A stretch of 64,000 nt of DNA, taken from NCBI RefSeq assembly GCF_002305875.1, contig NZ_CP022098.1, positions 11,470,001-11,534,000 on the forward strand. Direction: 5' to 3'. Source of the stretch: Cystobacter fuscus (lineage in GTDB: Bacteria > Myxococcota > Myxococcia > Myxococcales > Myxococcaceae). Below the pieces are notes generated by a model. That model was not told the DNA's origin and made no database searches. It saw nothing but the letters and a program-made list of their open reading frames with translations. The position numbers and the translations under genes are program-made. Below are positions 8,534-21,559 of this stretch, piece after piece. Positions within the stretch are counted from its first letter, which is position 1. Each line of letters begins with the position of its first letter.

Positions 8534-9970
8534 GTGACTCCGTCCCCGCCGTCCCCCGAGGCCCCGCGCTCCCCATCCACGACTGGCTCCCGGCTCGCCT
8601 CCATCGCGGTGGCCAGCGCGTTGTTCATGGAGTTCATCGACTCCACGGCGCTGTCCACCGCGCTGCCCGCCCTGTCCACGGCGTTCGGCAGCGACCCGGT
8701 GCACCTGAAGCTGGCCCTGACGTCCTACCTCCTCGCGCTGGCGGTGGTCGCGCCGGCGAGCGGATGGATCGCCGACCGCTACGGGCCCCGGCGCGTGTTC
8801 ATGACCGCCATGGGGGTGTTCCTCGCGAGCTCGGTGCTCTGTGGCTTCTCGCGCTCACTGGCCGAGCTCGTCGTCTTCCGCACGCTCCAGGGTGTCGGGG
8901 GCGCGCTGATGGTACCGGTGGGCCGGCTGATCGTCGTGAGCTCGGCGCCGCGCGAGCGGCTGGTGTCGGCGATGAGCTGGTTCACCATGCCCGCGCTGGT
9001 CGGGCCGCTCGTGGGGCCCCCGCTGGCCGGCTTCATCCTGAAGGTCGCGGACTGGCCGTGGATCTTCTTCATCAACGTGCCGGTGGGAATCCTCGGCATG
9101 CTCGCGGTGCTGCGCTTCGTGCCGCCCCTGCACCAGCCGTATCCAGGCCGGTTCGACATGAAGGGCTTCCTCCTGGCGGCCACCGCCATCACCTCGCTGG
9201 TGGGCGCGTCCGAGGTGGTGGGCATGGGGCTGGTGCCGGTGGCCGTGCAGCTCGGCATGTGGGGGCTCGCGCTCGGGTCGCTCGTGGCCTACATCCGCCA
9301 TGCCCTGCGGGTGGAGCGGCCGGTGCTCAACGTGCGGCTGGTGCGCTACGACACCTTCCGGGCGAGCCTCGTCGGCGGCGTCGTGGTGCGGGTGGGCCTG
9401 GGCGCCACGCCCTTCCTGCTGCCGCTGCTGTTCCAGGTGGGGCTCGGGTGGGGGCCGCTGGAGACGGGACTGGTGACGGTGGGCACGGCCGTGGGCGCCA
9501 TGGCCTGCAAGCCCGTGGCGCCCGGCATCATCCGCCGGTTCGGCTTCCGCTCCACCCTGATCTACGCCAACCTCGTCACCGCCGTGCTCACGGCCCTGCC
9601 CGCCTTCTTCCGGGGCGGGACGCCGGTGGCGCTCATGGTCGTGGTGCTGGCGGTGGGCGGCTTCATGCGCTCCATGCAGTTCACCGCCCTCAACACCGTG
9701 GCCTACGCGGACATCCCCCAGGGCACGGTGAGCAATGCATCCACGCTGTCGGTGGTGACGCAGCAGATGGGGCTCAGCCTGGGCATCAGCTTCGGTGGGT
9801 TGATGCTGCACCTGGCGCGCGGAGACGCCGAGGGCGCCATCACCCCGAGCCAGTTCATCCTCCCCTTCGTCGCCGTGGGCGTGGTGACGGCGCTCGCCGG
9901 GCCGCTCTTCCGGCGCATGTCCCCCGAGGCGGGCGCCAGCATCCAGGGACGGGGCCGACTGGCCGCGTGA
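8534..9970 (+). CDS. DHA2-family (EmrB/QacA-like) multidrug efflux MFS transporter
   Basis: 478 residues from GTG 8534, which has AAGGA six bases upstream; an in-frame start at 8492 lacks such a site. Motif A is seen as GWIADRYGPRRVFMTAMGVF and motif C-like residues as MPALVGPLVGPPLAGFIL. The first helix has the EFIDSTALSTALPAL pattern (D in helix 1) typical of drug:proton antiporters of the 14-helix DHA2 group. Length fits 14 helices. Inner-membrane exporter. Convergent with the PilZ-Hsp70 gene, with only 13 bases between stops. Confidence 0.88.
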   Translation: MTPSPPSPEAPRSPSTTGSRLASIAVASALFMEFIDSTALSTALPALSTAFGSDPVHLKLALTSYLLALAVVAPASGWIADRYGPRRVFMTAMGVFLASSVLCGFSRSLAELVVFRTLQGVGGALMVPVGRLIVVSSAPRERLVSAMSWFTMPALVGPLVGPPLAGFILKVADWPWIFFINVPVGILGMLAVLRFVPPLHQPYPGRFDMKGFLLAATAITSLVGASEVVGMGLVPVAVQLGMWGLALGSLVAYIRHALRVERPVLNVRLVRYDTFRASLVGGVVVRVGLGATPFLLPLLFQVGLGWGPLETGLVTVGTAVGAMACKPVAPGIIRRFGFRSTLIYANLVTAVLTALPAFFRGGTPVALMVVVLAVGGFMRSMQFTALNTVAYADIPQGTVSNASTLSVVTQQMGLSLGISFGGLMLHLARGDAEGAITPSQFILPFVAVGVVTALAGPLFRRMSPEAGASIQGRGRLAA

Positions 9971-9983
9971 GGACCGCGCGGCG

Positions 9984-12794
<2,811 letters not shown>

Positions 12795-12915
12795 CCCATG
12801 GACTGTCGCGGGTCCGACTGGCTTGCTCAAGTGTTTCCGTCGGCCTCGCCTGCTCGAATGCCAGCCATCCCCCAAAGGGCATGCGCGGGGTGTACCCCCT
12901 GCTCCCACGCCTCTC

Positions 12916-14277
12916 TCACGGAGCGAGAAGCCGGAGGAAGGCCTCCTGGTCGCCGGTCACCGCGTCGCCATGGCGCTGCAGGCCCGTGAGGCCGAGGCCA
13001 TGGCCCGGGACGAAGTCCAGCGCGGTGGCCACCACCGGGCAGTTGCCCTCGGAGCACTCACCGGGCGTCAGCACCTGCTCGTTGCGCGGCTCGCCCTCGA
13101 GCGAGTACCGGCTCAGGGTGTCGCCACACACGGCCGCCACCGAGCCCTCCCCGTCGAGCGTCACCGCCGGAGCCGCCGGAGCCTGACCACAGGGGAGCGC
13201 GCGGGCCCAGCGCTCCGCCCCCTCGGCCCCCGTGGCAAGGACGAAGGCACCCGGGCCGGACAGCCGCGAGCCCCCCCACGTCAGGTCGCCGGAGAACCCG
13301 CCCACCAGCACCCCACCCCCCGCCGGGTCCACCTCCAGCCCGGAGACGTGCGCGTCCACTCCTGGCCACGCCTTGCCCCAGGCGAGGCGCCCGTCCCCGC
13401 CGAAGGCGAGCAGGAGCAGGGACGGCTCTCCCGGAGCGCCGAAGCGCTGTCCGTCCACGGTGAGTGCGCCCTGCAGGCGGCCCGCCAGCAGCCACTGCCC
13501 CGAGGGCGTCCACGCCGCCGCGCGCAGCTCGGTTCCCCGCTCGACCACGTCGAGCTGCCGCGTCCAGACGAAGGCGCCCTGGGCGTCATGGTGGGCGAGC
13601 ACCGGGAGGAGGCCGTCCGGCGTCCACTCCTCGGCCGCGACGAAGACGCCTCCCGAGGCATCCGCCACCGTCGCGTACACCTTCTGTCCCGCGCGCCGCT
13701 GCCAGAGGGGCTCGCCCTCCGGGGAGAACTTCACCAGGAAGCCGTCCGAGGCCGCGCCCAGGCCGAAGTCGATGTCGTACAGGAAGGCGTTGCCCGACAG
13801 GAAGAGGTCCCCACCGGGCGAGGCCACCACCCGGGGAGCGTCCACGCGGTTGCGGGGAAACTCGCGCGTCCAGAGCCGCTGTCCCTCCGGATCATAGCGG
13901 GCCAGGGAGAGGGCGAGCTGCTCTCCCTCGACGGGAGCCCGATCCGCGTCCTGGCGCGGGGTGGACAGCCACACCAGGGAGACATGACCGGAGCCATCCA
14001 CGGCCAGCCCCGTGCCGAGGTCGTCCTGGGGCCCGCCCACCCGGTGGAACCAGGGCTGGGCCTGGGCGACGGGGGCGGCCTCGGAGGGAGGCGTCGCGCC
14101 GGGGGAGGACGGGACGATGGGACCCGCCTCCTGGGGAACCCGCTCCTCCGTCGAGGGGTCCTCCGACGCCTCCGCTCCGGCCTCCAGGCCACCACACCCG
14201 GCGGCGAAGGCGAGCCACGCGGCGGGCAGCAGCCGGCGCCACGGACGGTTGGTGATTGCCTCGGACAGACGATGCAT
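12916..14277 (-). CDS. Secreted lipoprotein, probable beta-propeller-like repeat protein
   Basis: 453 residues from ATG 14277 with GGGGAG upstream. A basic N-terminus and hydrophobic stretch end in a lipobox-like LAFAAGCGG, so it is predicted to be lipid-anchored. An acidic Pro-rich stretch follows, then repeated blades such as YDPEGQRLWTREFPRN, FSPEGEPLWQRRAG and HHDAQGAFVWTRQLD, each with a G-x-x-x-W pattern. This resembles the SBBP/PQQ-like propeller repeats common in myxobacterial surface proteins. Its function is unknown. It lies alone between the PilZ-Hsp70 gene and the divergent MoxR operon. Confidence 0.75.
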   Translation of the reverse strand: MHRLSEAITNRPWRRLLPAAWLAFAAGCGGLEAGAEASEDPSTEERVPQEAGPIVPSSPGATPPSEAAPVAQAQPWFHRVGGPQDDLGTGLAVDGSGHVSLVWLSTPRQDADRAPVEGEQLALSLARYDPEGQRLWTREFPRNRVDAPRVVASPGGDLFLSGNAFLYDIDFGLGAASDGFLVKFSPEGEPLWQRRAGQKVYATVADASGGVFVAAEEWTPDGLLPVLAHHDAQGAFVWTRQLDVVERGTELRAAAWTPSGQWLLAGRLQGALTVDGQRFGAPGEPSLLLLAFGGDGRLAWGKAWPGVDAHVSGLEVDPAGGGVLVGGFSGDLTWGGSRLSGPGAFVLATGAEGAERWARALPCGQAPAAPAVTLDGEGSVAAVCGDTLSRYSLEGEPRNEQVLTPGECSEGNCPVVATALDFVPGHGLGLTGLQRHGDAVTGDQEAFLRLLAP

Positions 14278-14554
14278 GTGCTTCTCCCCACCCGTTTCCC
14301 GGTCCATGTGGACCCCCGGAGAAACGAACCGGTGGAAGGTAATGGGGTCATTCCCCTTGGCATCCCCCCCGTCCCGGCTCCGTCCCAACCCCCCCGGAGG
14401 GCAGGGAGACAACCTGGGGGGAGGGGAGCGCGGACGCACCGGGTGGGAAAGGAATAGACCGTCCCCGGAAAGGTTGGCAGCCCACGTTCGAGCCACGGCC
14501 CCACGCGAAACCCTTGGTCCGCGTGCCTTCCCGCGATTAAGACGATCCCCCTCT

Positions 14555-15586
<1,032 letters not shown>

Positions 15587-15595
15587 CGCTCCGGA

Positions 15596-16474
15596 ATGCT
15601 GCTGGATGCCCAGACACTCTCGCGGCTGCAGGGCGTGAAGCTGCGCGCCCGCGCGGTGATGGAGGGGGTGCTGTCCGGCCTCCACAAGAGCCCGCACCAG
15701 GGCCAGAGCGTGGAGTTCGCCGAGCACAAGGAGTACGCCCCCGGCGACGAGCTGCGCCACCTGGACTGGAAGGCCTACGGCAAGTTCGACAAGTACTACG
15801 TCAAGCGCTTCGAGCACGAGACGAACCTGCGCGCGGTGATGGTGGTGGATGCCTCCGCCTCCATGGGCTACCAGAGCACCGCCCTGTCCAAGCTGGAGGT
15901 GGCCAAGACGCTCGCGGGCGCGCTGTGCTACCTGCTCGTGCGCCAGCAGGACGCCGCCGGCCTGGCCGTCATGACCGAGGGGCGCATCCGCGACGTGCCC
16001 CCGCGCGCCTCCGCCGGCCACCTCAACGTGCTGCTGGATGCCCTGGAGGTGGCCACCGCCAAGGGGGGCACCCAGCTCGTGTCCGCCGCGGACCACCTGG
16101 CCGAGGTGCTCCCGCGCCGCTCCTCCGTCGTCATCCTCTCGGACTTCCTCGACGAGGACCCCACGGCGCTCAAGCGGATATTGGCGCTGCGCCAGCGCAA
16201 GAACGACGTGGCGGTGTTCCACCTGGTGGACCCCGCCGAGCTGACGTTCCCCTTCGATGACCCCACGCTCTTCCTCGACATGGAGGGCGAGGGCCGCGTC
16301 GAGGTGAACCCCCGCGAAATCAAGGAGAGCTACCTGGAGGAGTTCGGCGCGTTCCTCAACGGGGTGAAAACGGCCTGCGCGGAGGCGGACGTGGACTACG
16401 AGCTGGTGCGCACCGACGAGCGCCTGGACGAGGTGCTGTTGCGCTTTCTCGGCAAGCGCGGGAGGCGGCGGTGA
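15596..16474 (+). CDS. DUF58 / von Willebrand factor A-like protein
   Basis: 292 residues. The DUF58 hallmark YAPGDELRHLDWKAYGK is at about residues 49-65. It is followed by an integrin-like metal site VVDASASMGY (DxSxS MIDAS) and VVILSDFLDED. No signal peptide or membrane segment, so it is cytoplasmic, presumably docking to the membrane partner. Its stop codon overlaps the next GTG start. The gene order MoxR-DUF58-BatA is a classic module in proteobacteria and Bacteroidetes. Confidence 0.92.
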   Translation: MLLDAQTLSRLQGVKLRARAVMEGVLSGLHKSPHQGQSVEFAEHKEYAPGDELRHLDWKAYGKFDKYYVKRFEHETNLRAVMVVDASASMGYQSTALSKLEVAKTLAGALCYLLVRQQDAAGLAVMTEGRIRDVPPRASAGHLNVLLDALEVATAKGGTQLVSAADHLAEVLPRRSSVVILSDFLDEDPTALKRILALRQRKNDVAVFHLVDPAELTFPFDDPTLFLDMEGEGRVEVNPREIKESYLEEFGAFLNGVKTACAEADVDYELVRTDERLDEVLLRFLGKRGRRR

Positions 16475-18567
16475 CCTTCGCGCACCCCTGGATGTTGCTC
16501 GGCGCGCTGGCGGCGCTCATCCCGCTGCTCGTGCACCTCTTCGACCGGCGACGGCCCCGACCCCACCCCTTCGGGCCCATGGCCTTCGTGCTGCGCAGCC
16601 AGAAGCGCACCGCGAGCCGGCTCAAGCTCAAGCGGCTGCTGCTCTACGCCCTGCGCACCCTCATCCTGCTCGCCCTGCCCATCGCGCTCGCCATGCCGGA
16701 GTTCCGGCGCGACGCGGACGCGGCCGTGGCGGTGAAGGGCCCGGCGGCCACGGCCATCGTGCTGGACGCGTCGCTCTCCATGCGCTGGTCGGATGGCACC
16801 TCGCTCTTCGAGCGCGGCCGGGACGAGGCACGCGACGCGCTGGCGGACCTGCGCCCCGAGGAGCCCGCGACGGTGCTGGTGTGCACGCACGCGCCCGAGG
16901 CGCCCATGGCCCCGGCCTTCGATCGAGGCCGGCTGCGGCAGCTCATCGACGAGGCCCGCCCCACGTACGCCGCGGCGGACCTGTCGCGCTGCCTGGACCT
17001 GGCGGCGCGCTCGCTGGAGGAGAGCCCGCTGGCGGGCAAGCGCCTCGTGGTGGTGTCGGACCTGACGGCGGGCTCGCTGCGGCTCGAGTCCCCGGCCCCC
17101 ACGGTGAAGGGACCCACGGGCGAGGCGGTGCGGCCCGAGGTGGTGCTGCGCGACGCGGGCCGGGACGCCCTGCCCAACCACGCGCTGGTGGACCTGAAGG
17201 TGGAGCCCGCGCTGCAGGCCGGCCCCCGCGCCTTCCAGTTCACCTTCACGGTGAAGAACCACTCGGACGCGCCCCTCAAGGACCTGGAGGCGGCGGTGCG
17301 CGTGGGGGACAGCGTGCTGGGCAAGGGCTTCGTGGACGTGCCCGCCCATGGCACGGCGCAGAAGTCGCTCACGGTGCGCTTCACCCAGGGCGGCACGCTC
17401 TCGGGCGAGGGCACGCTCACGCCCGACGGACTGGCCGAGGATGACCGGCGGGCCTTCGTGCTCGCGGTGCCCCGGCCCTTGAAGGCCCTGGTGGTGAACG
17501 GGGCGCCCAACGCCACGCGCTACCGGGACGAGGCCTTCTTCGTGGAAGCGGCGCTGTCGGCGCCGGGCTCGCCCGTGCAGGCGGTGGTGCGCGACGCCGA
17601 GGCCGGCTGGCGCGAGGACCTCACCCCGTATGACCTGGTGCTCCTGTTGAACGTGACGGCGCCGGACGAGGCGGAGGCGGCGAAGCTGCGCGCCTTCGTG
17701 GAGAACGGCGGCGGGCTGTTCGTGAGCATGGGCGACCACGTGGACCCGGAGGCGTACAACACGCGCCTGGGCGCGCTGCTGCCCCGCCCGCTGCGGCTGG
17801 TGCGCACGAGCGTGGAGCGCGATGACCCCTCCGCCGAGGACAAGGCGGAGAAGCTCGCGCAGGTGAGCACGGAGCACCCCCTCTTCGCGCCCTTCACCGG
17901 CCGCGCGGAGGAGGGACTCACGGGAGCGCACTTCTATCGGTACATGCTGCTGGAGGCCGAGGGCAGCGGAGCGACGGAGGGCACCAACCAGGTACTGGCG
18001 ACGTACCAGGATGGAGCCCCCTCGGTGGCGGTGGCGCGGCGGGGCAAGGGCCGCGTGGCGCTCTTCACCAGCACCGTGGACCGGGACTGGACCGACTTCC
18101 CCATCCGCACGAGCTTCCTGCCCCTCATGCAGCGCTTCGCCGCGTACCTCACCGGCTCGCTGGAAGAGCGCGAGGAGCAGCGCGTGCGCGTGGGCGAGAC
18201 GCTCGCCCTGCGTCCCGAGGGCACCCAGACGGTGTCCGCGGTGAAGGCGCCGGACGGCCAGGACGTGCCCTTCAAGCCGCAGCCCGATGGCACCGTGGTG
18301 GTGGGCCCCGTCGAGCAGCCCGGCACCTTCTCCGTGCTGGGCACGGACGGCAAACCCGTGCCCGCGCTCGCCTTCGCGTCCACGCTCGACCCCGCCGAGA
18401 GCGACCTGTCCCGGCTGCCCCAGGACACGCTCGCCGCCCACTTCGGCGAGGAGACCGTGAAAGCCTCGAGCTCGGACACCGAGCGTCCTCCCGTGCCCCT
18501 GTGGACGTGGCTCATCGTCGCCGCCGCGATCGCCTTCTTCCTCGAGGGCACCCTGCTGCGGAAGTAG
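16471..18567 (+). CDS. BatA-like membrane protein with VWA domain
   Basis: 698 residues. The GTG start at 16471 overlaps the previous stop. The N-terminal BatA segment FAHPWMLLGALAALIPLLVH is the first membrane helix, with a second at about 57-75. A VWA domain follows with MIDAS IVLDASLSMRWSDG and VVVSDLTAGSL. A large periplasmic region has a glutamine-amidotransferase-like fold (LVLLLNVTAPDEAEA, ENGGGLFVSMG). A third helix closes the C-terminus (LWTWLIVAAAIAFFLEGTLL). Predicted to display large domains in the periplasm while MoxR and DUF58 act from the cytoplasm. Last gene of the operon. Confidence 0.9.
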   Translation: MTFAHPWMLLGALAALIPLLVHLFDRRRPRPHPFGPMAFVLRSQKRTASRLKLKRLLLYALRTLILLALPIALAMPEFRRDADAAVAVKGPAATAIVLDASLSMRWSDGTSLFERGRDEARDALADLRPEEPATVLVCTHAPEAPMAPAFDRGRLRQLIDEARPTYAAADLSRCLDLAARSLEESPLAGKRLVVVSDLTAGSLRLESPAPTVKGPTGEAVRPEVVLRDAGRDALPNHALVDLKVEPALQAGPRAFQFTFTVKNHSDAPLKDLEAAVRVGDSVLGKGFVDVPAHGTAQKSLTVRFTQGGTLSGEGTLTPDGLAEDDRRAFVLAVPRPLKALVVNGAPNATRYRDEAFFVEAALSAPGSPVQAVVRDAEAGWREDLTPYDLVLLLNVTAPDEAEAAKLRAFVENGGGLFVSMGDHVDPEAYNTRLGALLPRPLRLVRTSVERDDPSAEDKAEKLAQVSTEHPLFAPFTGRAEEGLTGAHFYRYMLLEAEGSGATEGTNQVLATYQDGAPSVAVARRGKGRVALFTSTVDRDWTDFPIRTSFLPLMQRFAAYLTGSLEEREEQRVRVGETLALRPEGTQTVSAVKAPDGQDVPFKPQPDGTVVVGPVEQPGTFSVLGTDGKPVPALAFASTLDPAESDLSRLPQDTLAAHFGEETVKASSSDTERPPVPLWTWLIVAAAIAFFLEGTLLRK

Positions 18568-18606
18568 CTCCGGATTTCACGCCAGGTAGATTTCTCTTCT
18601 CTCAAA

Positions 18607-18629
18607 CCAAGTAAACCATGTTTACTTGG
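18607..18629. promoter_or_regulatory. 23-base perfect dyad upstream of the chitosanase gene
   Basis: Arms CCAAGTAAAC and GTTTACTTGG are perfectly complementary around a CAT centre. The dyad lies 82 bases upstream of the chitosanase start and 40 bases after the BatA-like stop. It is AT-rich compared with its surroundings and lacks a following T-run, which favours an operator over an intrinsic terminator. A sugar-responsive repressor site is the likeliest reading. Confidence 0.55.
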
Positions 18630-18710
18630 CGTTCCCCGCATCTGGGCCCCTGCCCGGAAACGTGCCTTCCACCCCAAGGAGGCCGCCGCGGCACGAAAGG
18701 AACGCCAAGC

Positions 18711-20096
18711 ATGCACCCTCATCGACATGGAACGCCGCGCACGGGAGGCCGTCACCTGGCCCTCGTGGGACTCGCCGCCTCGCTCGCCGCCTGTGGAGGA
18801 ACGGGCGAGGACTTCGTGGAGGAATCAGGGGGGCTGGGCCAGGAGCTCGCGGCCTGTTCGTACTCCATCACGACGAACACCTACGACGGCCCGGACTACT
18901 GGGGGACGATCATCTTCAAGAACACGGGCACGAGCGCCATGACGAGCCCGCGCATCGCCTTCACGGTCCCCAGCGGCGTGACGTGTGACCACGACGAGGC
19001 GGGTTGGACGCACACCCAGAGCGGCACGACGTGCACCTATTCCCGGACGTCGGGGCTGACGGTGGGCGTGAACGCGTCCTACACGTTCTACTACTCCACC
19101 ACCTCCTCCAACTCGTTCACCGCCGGCAACGTGCAGATCAGCGACCCGAGCTGCGGTGGCACCGGCACGGATGGCGGCACGGGCTCCGACGGCGGCACCG
19201 GCTCCGACGGAGGCACCGGCACGGATGGCGGCACGGGCTCCGACGGCGGCACGGGGATGACGGCCAACCAGAAGAAGGTGGCCGAGGGCATCACCAGCAT
19301 CTGGGAGAACGACACCCCGGCGCTCGACTACGCGTACGCCGAGAACATCGGCGACGGCCGGGGCTACACGAACGGGCGCGCGGGCTTCTGCACGGGCACG
19401 GGCGACGCGATCCAGGTCGTCCAGTGCTACCAGGCCCTGCGCAGCGCGAGCAATGGCAACCTGCTGGCCAAGTACATGCCGGGGCTGACCACCATCAACA
19501 ATCGCTTCCTGTCGACCGGCCAGAACCAGGCGTCGACGTCCGAACTGGATGTCATCGGCAACTGGCGGAGTGATTGGGCCACGAGCTACAACAACACCAC
19601 CACCCGGGCGGACTTCAAGAGCTGCCAGGATCAGGTGAGCGAGCGGCTGTACTTCACGCCCGCGATGAACGAGGCCAAGAAGTGGGGCCTCACCACGGCG
19701 CTGTCCAAGGCCGCCTTCTACGACGCGTATATCAACCACGGCACGCTCGGGGAGTTCATCCGGGCGGCCAACAACGCCCTGGGCAATACCAGCCAGACCG
19801 CGCCCGCCATCGGCCGCAACGGCATCACCGAGAGCGCCTTCCTGCAGAAGTTCCTCGAGAAGCGCCGGGACGTGCTCTACAACGACTCCACGTGGCGCGA
19901 GGCCGTGGACCGCGTCGCCCTCTACGAGAAGCTGCGCCGCCAGGGCAACTGGGACCTGTCCACCGCCGTCCGCAACGACGTGCGCGCCCGGGACTGCTGG
20001 GGCACCACCTACCCGACCAGCGGTTACACCGTGCGGCAGATCAACCCGGATGGCACCTGGAGCACGCCGGGTAGCTATACGTATTCCTGCAACTAG
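18711..20096 (+). CDS. Secreted chitosanase, GH46, with N-terminal accessory domain
   Basis: 461 residues from ATG 18711. A hydrophobic segment ends in a lipobox-like LAASLAACGG. Residues about 45-150 form a beta-rich, CBM-like domain with NTGTSAMTSPRIAFTVPSG. A low-complexity linker of GTGSDG units (about 150-182) leads to a GH46 catalytic domain. By comparison with the Streptomyces N174 enzyme, the general acid is E199 (SIWEND) and the other carboxylate is D215 (ENIGDGRGYT). It hydrolyses chitosan outside the cell or at the surface, fitting predation or fungal-wall degradation. A conspicuous dyad lies upstream and the next gene is a GH5 enzyme. Confidence 0.92.
   Translation: MHPHRHGTPRTGGRHLALVGLAASLAACGGTGEDFVEESGGLGQELAACSYSITTNTYDGPDYWGTIIFKNTGTSAMTSPRIAFTVPSGVTCDHDEAGWTHTQSGTTCTYSRTSGLTVGVNASYTFYYSTTSSNSFTAGNVQISDPSCGGTGTDGGTGSDGGTGSDGGTGTDGGTGSDGGTGMTANQKKVAEGITSIWENDTPALDYAYAENIGDGRGYTNGRAGFCTGTGDAIQVVQCYQALRSASNGNLLAKYMPGLTTINNRFLSTGQNQASTSELDVIGNWRSDWATSYNNTTTRADFKSCQDQVSERLYFTPAMNEAKKWGLTTALSKAAFYDAYINHGTLGEFIRAANNALGNTSQTAPAIGRNGITESAFLQKFLEKRRDVLYNDSTWREAVDRVALYEKLRRQGNWDLSTAVRNDVRARDCWGTTYPTSGYTVRQINPDGTWSTPGSYTYSCN
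19158..19256 (+). repeat. Tandem 18-base repeats encoding the GTGSDG/GTGTDG linker
   Basis: About five and a half 18-base units encode a flexible Gly/Thr/Asp linker between the binding and catalytic domains of the chitosanase. The number of units may vary between strains by slippage. Confidence 0.85.
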
Positions 20097-20124
20097 CCAC
20101 AAAAGCAGACAGACGCGGTGAGCA

Positions 20125-20158
20125 CTCCCCGGGCGCCCTTCACGAGGTGCCCGGGGAG
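20125..20158. terminator. Hairpin after the chitosanase gene
   Basis: CTCCCCGGGCGCC pairs with GGTGCCCGGGGAG (one G-T mispair) around an 8-base loop, 28 bases after the stop codon. There is no T-run, so it is a strong but non-canonical terminator candidate. Confidence 0.5.
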
Positions 20159-20284
20159 CAGCCCGCACTCTCCAATTCCACCACAAACATTGGAAGAGGC
20201 TGGAAACAGACGGGCTGGTTTGCGCTTCCCTCCACCCACCGTCCAGACTTCAAATCACTGGTAGTACTGTTTTCCTCAAATTGC

Positions 20285-20313
20285 TTGACCTCATCTAGTA
20301 TTGAGCAGACATT
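20285..20313 (+). promoter_or_regulatory. Possible sigma-70-type promoter of the GH5 gene
   Basis: TTGACC and GACATT separated by 17 bases, inside an unusually AT-rich stretch (about 20240-20345) just before the GH5 start. The -35 is good and the -10 weak. A clear AGGA ribosome site follows before ATG 20345. Confidence 0.35.
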
Positions 20314-20344
20314 ACCCATCCACCATTTGGAGGAAAAACGACAT

Positions 20345-21415
20345 ATGAAGAACACCCGGATGATGGGATGGCTCACCCTGGGGGCGTTTCTCTGGGGTTG
20401 CGGTGGACCGCTCGAGGAGCAGTCCGTGGCCCAGGAGCCGGAGGCCCGCGCGAATGAGAGCACGCTGGCCGGACCCCTGCCCTACCGGGGGATCAACCTC
20501 GCGGGTGCCGAGTTCGGCTCGGCGATTCCGGGCACGCACGGCAAGGACTACGTCTACCCGGATCCCTCCTACGCGAACTACACCACGGCGGATTACTACA
20601 TCAACAAGGGCATGACGACGTTCCGCCTGCCTTTCAAGTGGGAGCGACTGCAGCGGACGCGGAATGCCGCGTTCGACGCCACGGAGCTGAGCCGGCTGAA
20701 GACGACGGTGAACCGGCTCACCGGCAAGGGCGCGGTCGTCATCCTGGATCCGCACAACTACGCTCGCTACAACGGAGCCCTCATCGGCTCGGCTGTCCCC
20801 AACGCGGATTTCGCCGACTTCTGGACGCGCCTGGCCAACGAGTTCAAGGGCAACACGAAGGTCATCTTCGGCCTCATGAACGAGCCCCACAGCATGCCCA
20901 CGGAGCAGTGGTTGGGGGCGGCCAACGCCGCCATCCAGGCCATTCGCAACACCGGTGCCACCCAACTCATCCTCGTGCCGGGCAACGCGTGGACCGGTGC
21001 GCACTCGTGGACGGGCAACTGGTACGGCACGCCCAACGCCACGGTGATGCTGCAGGTCAAGGATCCCCGTAACAACTACGCCTTCGAGGTCCACCAATAC
21101 CTGGACAGCGACTCCTCGGGCACCCAGGCCTCCTGCGTGAGCACGACCATCGGCGCGCAGCGGATGCAGTCCTTCACGAACTGGCTGCGCGCGAATGGCA
21201 AGAAGGGCTTCCTGGGAGAGTTCGCCGGCGGAACGGACTCGGTCTGCCTGAGCGCCCTCGACAACATCCTGGACCACGTCGAGGCGAATTCGGATGTCTA
21301 CCTCGGGTGGACGTACTGGGCCGGTGGACCCTGGTGGGGCAGCTACTTCTTCTCGCTCGAGCCGGCGAGCGGCGTGGACAAGCCTCAGGTGAGCGCGCTG
21401 AGCAGCCACCTCTGA
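20345..21415 (+). CDS. Secreted endoglucanase-like GH5 glycoside hydrolase
   Basis: 356 residues. ATG 20345 follows TTTGGAGGAAAAACGAC. The signal segment ends in a lipobox-like LGAFLWGCGG. The GH5 fold starts PYRGINLAGAEFGS, and LPFKWERLQ and VILDPHNYARYN follow. The acid/base is E180 in FGLMNEPHS and the nucleophile E292 in GFLGEFAGG. The pattern is that of subfamily 5-like beta-1,4-endoglucanases. It is expected to act outside the cell on cellulose or mixed glucans. Together with the chitosanase it forms a small polysaccharide-degradation block. Confidence 0.9.
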   Translation: MKNTRMMGWLTLGAFLWGCGGPLEEQSVAQEPEARANESTLAGPLPYRGINLAGAEFGSAIPGTHGKDYVYPDPSYANYTTADYYINKGMTTFRLPFKWERLQRTRNAAFDATELSRLKTTVNRLTGKGAVVILDPHNYARYNGALIGSAVPNADFADFWTRLANEFKGNTKVIFGLMNEPHSMPTEQWLGAANAAIQAIRNTGATQLILVPGNAWTGAHSWTGNWYGTPNATVMLQVKDPRNNYAFEVHQYLDSDSSGTQASCVSTTIGAQRMQSFTNWLRANGKKGFLGEFAGGTDSVCLSALDNILDHVEANSDVYLGWTYWAGGPWWGSYFFSLEPASGVDKPQVSALSSHL

Positions 21416-21456
21416 CGGGGCTTCCTTCGCCCAACACCGTCCTGGCCTCACCCTTC

Positions 21457-21532
21457 TACGCTACGTGGTACGTCAGGTGGAGCGTTGAAAGCACGACCCG
21501 GGCCTCCGCAGGCCCGGCTGGCTGGCCGGCTC
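21457..21532 (+). pseudogene. Fragment of an Rpn-family nuclease gene with internal deletion
   Basis: Bases 21457-21484 match the segment around 25801-25829 of the intact Rpn-family gene (encoding RYVVRQVER). Without a gap, the sequence then continues with the match to about 26040-26080 (LKARPGPPLARLA). The 200-plus bases between these points in the intact gene are absent. The junction falls where both parents read GCG, that is, at a very short identity. It is a decayed copy with no start or stop of its own. Confidence 0.7.
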
Positions 21533-21559
21533 CCTGCTCCTAACGCCTTTGCTGGTACC

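Noticed and set aside
18618-18710. ATG within the dyad as the chitosanase start
   Set aside because: It lacks a ribosome site and would place 31 non-signal residues before a good signal peptide starting at 18711.
19158-19256. Regular 18-base repeats that look like a short array
   Set aside because: They are in frame and encode a protein linker; there are no unique spacers, so not CRISPR.
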